Of a DNA stretch of 64,000 nt, positions 62,468 through 64,000 are shown one piece after another (within the stretch, counting starts at the first letter, position 1; the number at the start of each line of letters is the position of its first letter). A program made the translations under genes and the position numbers. A model generated the notes under the pieces. That model was not told the DNA's origin. It did not search any database and was given only the letters and a program-made list of their open reading frames with translations. This DNA is from Aureispira anguillae (GTDB taxonomy: Bacteria > Bacteroidota > Bacteroidia > Chitinophagales > Saprospiraceae): assembly GCF_026000115.1 (NCBI RefSeq), contig NZ_AP026867.1:2263501-2327500 (forward strand), in the 5' to 3' direction.

Positions 62468-64000
62468 GCTGTGGTATAGCTTTTTTCTGGTGAAGTTTTG
62501 GGAGTCAATCGGTATTTAGCAATAGGATTTTCCAAACGCCCTATCAATTGTAACATCGTAGTAGGATCGTATAAATCAACCATTCGCTTATTGTTGTTCA
62601 ATTGTAGACGATTCAAACAGGACAACTGAAAATCGGGAGCAAACAAATCATATTGTTCAAACTTGGCGTTTAATTCAGGAAACCTAGCTTGGTAGTCCAA
62701 AATATTTTCTGCTACTAATTTCCAGAAATTGGCCTCATTATAATTAGCATGTTCCAATAAAATATGGGCTAAGTAGCGGAAAAAGCCATCAAAAACATCA
62801 ATAAAAATAGAAAGCAATTTCACCTCTTCTTCTATTGGGGCATACATTCGTTCCAAGCCCTCAGGCAACACAACATCAGGATTTAAAATAACAGCTTCTT
62901 CTGTAATATCTTTCAAAAATGCCTTGAATGGAATATGATCTTCTAAAACCAAAATTAAGTTCTCTCCATGAGGCATAAAAACAAGATCGTACTGATAAAA
63001 ACAATGCAAAAGAGGACTTAAATACGATTTTAAATAGTTCCTCAACCAATTATCCGTTGTTAATCCTGACGCTTTTATCAATTCAGGCAAAAAAGCAACT
63101 CCATTCTGATCCACATGTAATAATGCTGCCATGGTCATTAATTGTTGCCCTTCCTTAATCTTGCTAACAGGGCTTTCTCGCCACAACGAAGCCAGCATTC
63201 TATTGTAATCGTTTTGTGGTCCCAAATCTCCATAATAAGGATTGACATAACTAACAGAAGCAATTTCTCCTAGCATTTCAAATCCCGTTTCCAAAATGTA
63301 TTTGTCTTTCATCAACAAGTCCTCCAGCCAAACAGCCATTTGGGGAGCCGTTCCTAAGTAATAAATAGGCAAGCCTCTCATAAATCCCATGTTTAGGATA
63401 GACAACGCTGTTTTGGTATAAAACTTCTGTGGGTTACTGCTGTTAAAAAGGGTTCGAATTGACTGTTGAGCATAATATTCATCCTTTCCATAGCCCAAAC
63501 AAATCAGCTTTTCTTGTGCAATTTCTGGTGCAAAAATATTAGATAATTTGTTGAACCACTGCCAAGGATGCGCAGGAATGAAATAATAATCTTCTACATT
63601 TAAGCCTTTATTTTGAAGAATTTCACAAAAGCCATCAATTGTTTCTTGATCCAATTCGTGGCGAATTAGTTGATGATACTCCAACTCTTTCGTTCCTGCA
63701 TAAACAGTTCTGTCTTTGTGTCCCGCCAACCAAAGTAAGGGGAAAGAATGGCCAACTTCGGGAGCATAGGCTCTATAATCGCCACTATCAAAACCAATTC
63801 TACCATTGTTCGCCACAAAACCTGGATGCCCCTCCATCATTGTTTGTTCTATCGTTTGAAAATCCGCATTAACAAGTTCTTTGGACAAAGGGTTCCCTTT
63901 TAGATGTTTATAGGCACTTCCATATAAGGTACTGGTTATTTCTTCCAAGTACACCGCCAATCTTTCTTTTTCTAAGCCTAACACTGCACTAAATTCTTTG
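62464..64000 (-). CDS. Second IucA/IucC-family synthetase, N-terminus beyond window
   Basis: The frame is open to the right edge; the apparent start at 63984 is a GTG inside the gene, since codons continue upstream as KEFSA. About 511 residues are visible and comparison with the paralogue at 59940 suggests roughly 110 residues are missing. Motifs: MMEGHPGFVANNGRIGF, LLWLAGHKDRTVY, FIPAHPWQWFNK, AQQSIRTLFN, KTALSILNMGFMRG, LWRESPV, FMPHGENLILVL. It is coupled to the GNAT gene by ATGA. Two related synthetases in one operon suggest two condensation steps or two different substrates. Confidence 0.88.
   Translation of the reverse strand, partial: KEFSAVLGLEKERLAVYLEEITSTLYGSAYKHLKGNPLSKELVNADFQTIEQTMMEGHPGFVANNGRIGFDSGDYRAYAPEVGHSFPLLWLAGHKDRTVYAGTKELEYHQLIRHELDQETIDGFCEILQNKGLNVEDYYFIPAHPWQWFNKLSNIFAPEIAQEKLICLGYGKDEYYAQQSIRTLFNSSNPQKFYTKTALSILNMGFMRGLPIYYLGTAPQMAVWLEDLLMKDKYILETGFEMLGEIASVSYVNPYYGDLGPQNDYNRMLASLWRESPVSKIKEGQQLMTMAALLHVDQNGVAFLPELIKASGLTTDNWLRNYLKSYLSPLLHCFYQYDLVFMPHGENLILVLEDHIPFKAFLKDITEEAVILNPDVVLPEGLERMYAPIEEEVKLLSIFIDVFDGFFRYLAHILLEHANYNEANFWKLVAENILDYQARFPELNAKFEQYDLFAPDFQLSCLNRLQLNNNKRMVDLYDPTTMLQLIGRLENPIAKYRLTPKTSPEKSYTTA

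Noticed and set aside
63982-63984. GTG as start of the right-edge synthetase gene
   Set aside because: The frame continues upstream to the edge and the paralogue at 59940 has about 110 more residues before this point, so the gene is cut by the window, not short.

Overview
The window is A+T-rich DNA that looks like a marine, Saprospiria-like member of the Bacteroidota (Aureispira-type is a guess from style, not a measurement). The evidence is the surface proteins ending in type IX secretion (T9SS) sorting domains, CarboxypepD_reg/TonB receptors, SusC-era style lipoproteins, a TTTG-N19-TAnnTTTG promoter and very large adhesins. No rRNA, tRNA, insertion sequence or CRISPR was recognised.

Layout. 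1-2000: end of a lipoprotein gene (cut by the window edge) and a T9SS cargo gene. 2165-9995: first cobalamin block. Minus strand: cbiP, cobD (Thr-P decarboxylase), cbiB and a small P-loop ATPase. Plus strand: cobT, cobS, then, past a T9SS gene, cobC. 10342-12390: a membrane GT-C-like glycosyltransferase with TPRs. 12417-35391: one minus-strand cobalamin operon of about 23 kb, headed by a cobalamin riboswitch at 35538-35730 with a terminator-like expression platform. In transcription order: TonB receptor, [2Fe-2S] ferredoxin, SDR-SUMT fusion, cbiX, cbiL, cbiH-cbiC fusion, bluB, cbiE-cbiT fusion, cbiG-cbiF fusion, cobK, cbiD, Ni/Co transporter, ChlI-ChlD-like chelatase subunit, cobU, cbiA, pduO-type adenosyltransferase, cobW, cobN. 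35822-53446: secreted or surface proteins, including a 1209-residue protein with eleven 51-residue repeats and a 3554-residue adhesin. 54314-64000: iron acquisition, with a XusABC-like uptake set (TonB receptor, DUF4374 lipoprotein, PepSY membrane protein) downstream of NRPS-independent siderophore (NIS) genes (two IucA/IucC synthetases, a GNAT acyltransferase, a nitroreductase).

How the genes work together. The cobalamin genes form a nearly complete de novo route of the early-cobalt ('anaerobic') type: CbiX, CbiL, CbiH, CbiF, CbiG, CbiD, CobK, CbiET and CbiC, then CbiA, adenosyltransferase, CbiP, CbiB, CobU, CobS, CobC and CobT. BluB makes the lower ligand, which needs oxygen. The oxygen-dependent ring-contraction enzymes CobG/CobZ were not seen. 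Two steps have no classical enzyme here: precorrin-2 dehydrogenase (CysG-N/Met8/SirC) and L-threonine kinase (PduX). The SDR domain fused to SUMT and the small P-loop ATPase are candidates by position only. A CobN + ChlID-type late cobalt chelatase sits beside the early chelatase CbiX, together with CobW and a Ni/Co permease.

The siderophore genes resemble AlcC/DesD-type NIS systems. The XusABC-like set is known from gut Bacteroides as a xenosiderophore importer; here it lies next to siderophore biosynthesis genes, so it may serve the cell's own product. Its promoter carries a perfect inverted repeat where a repressor would sit.
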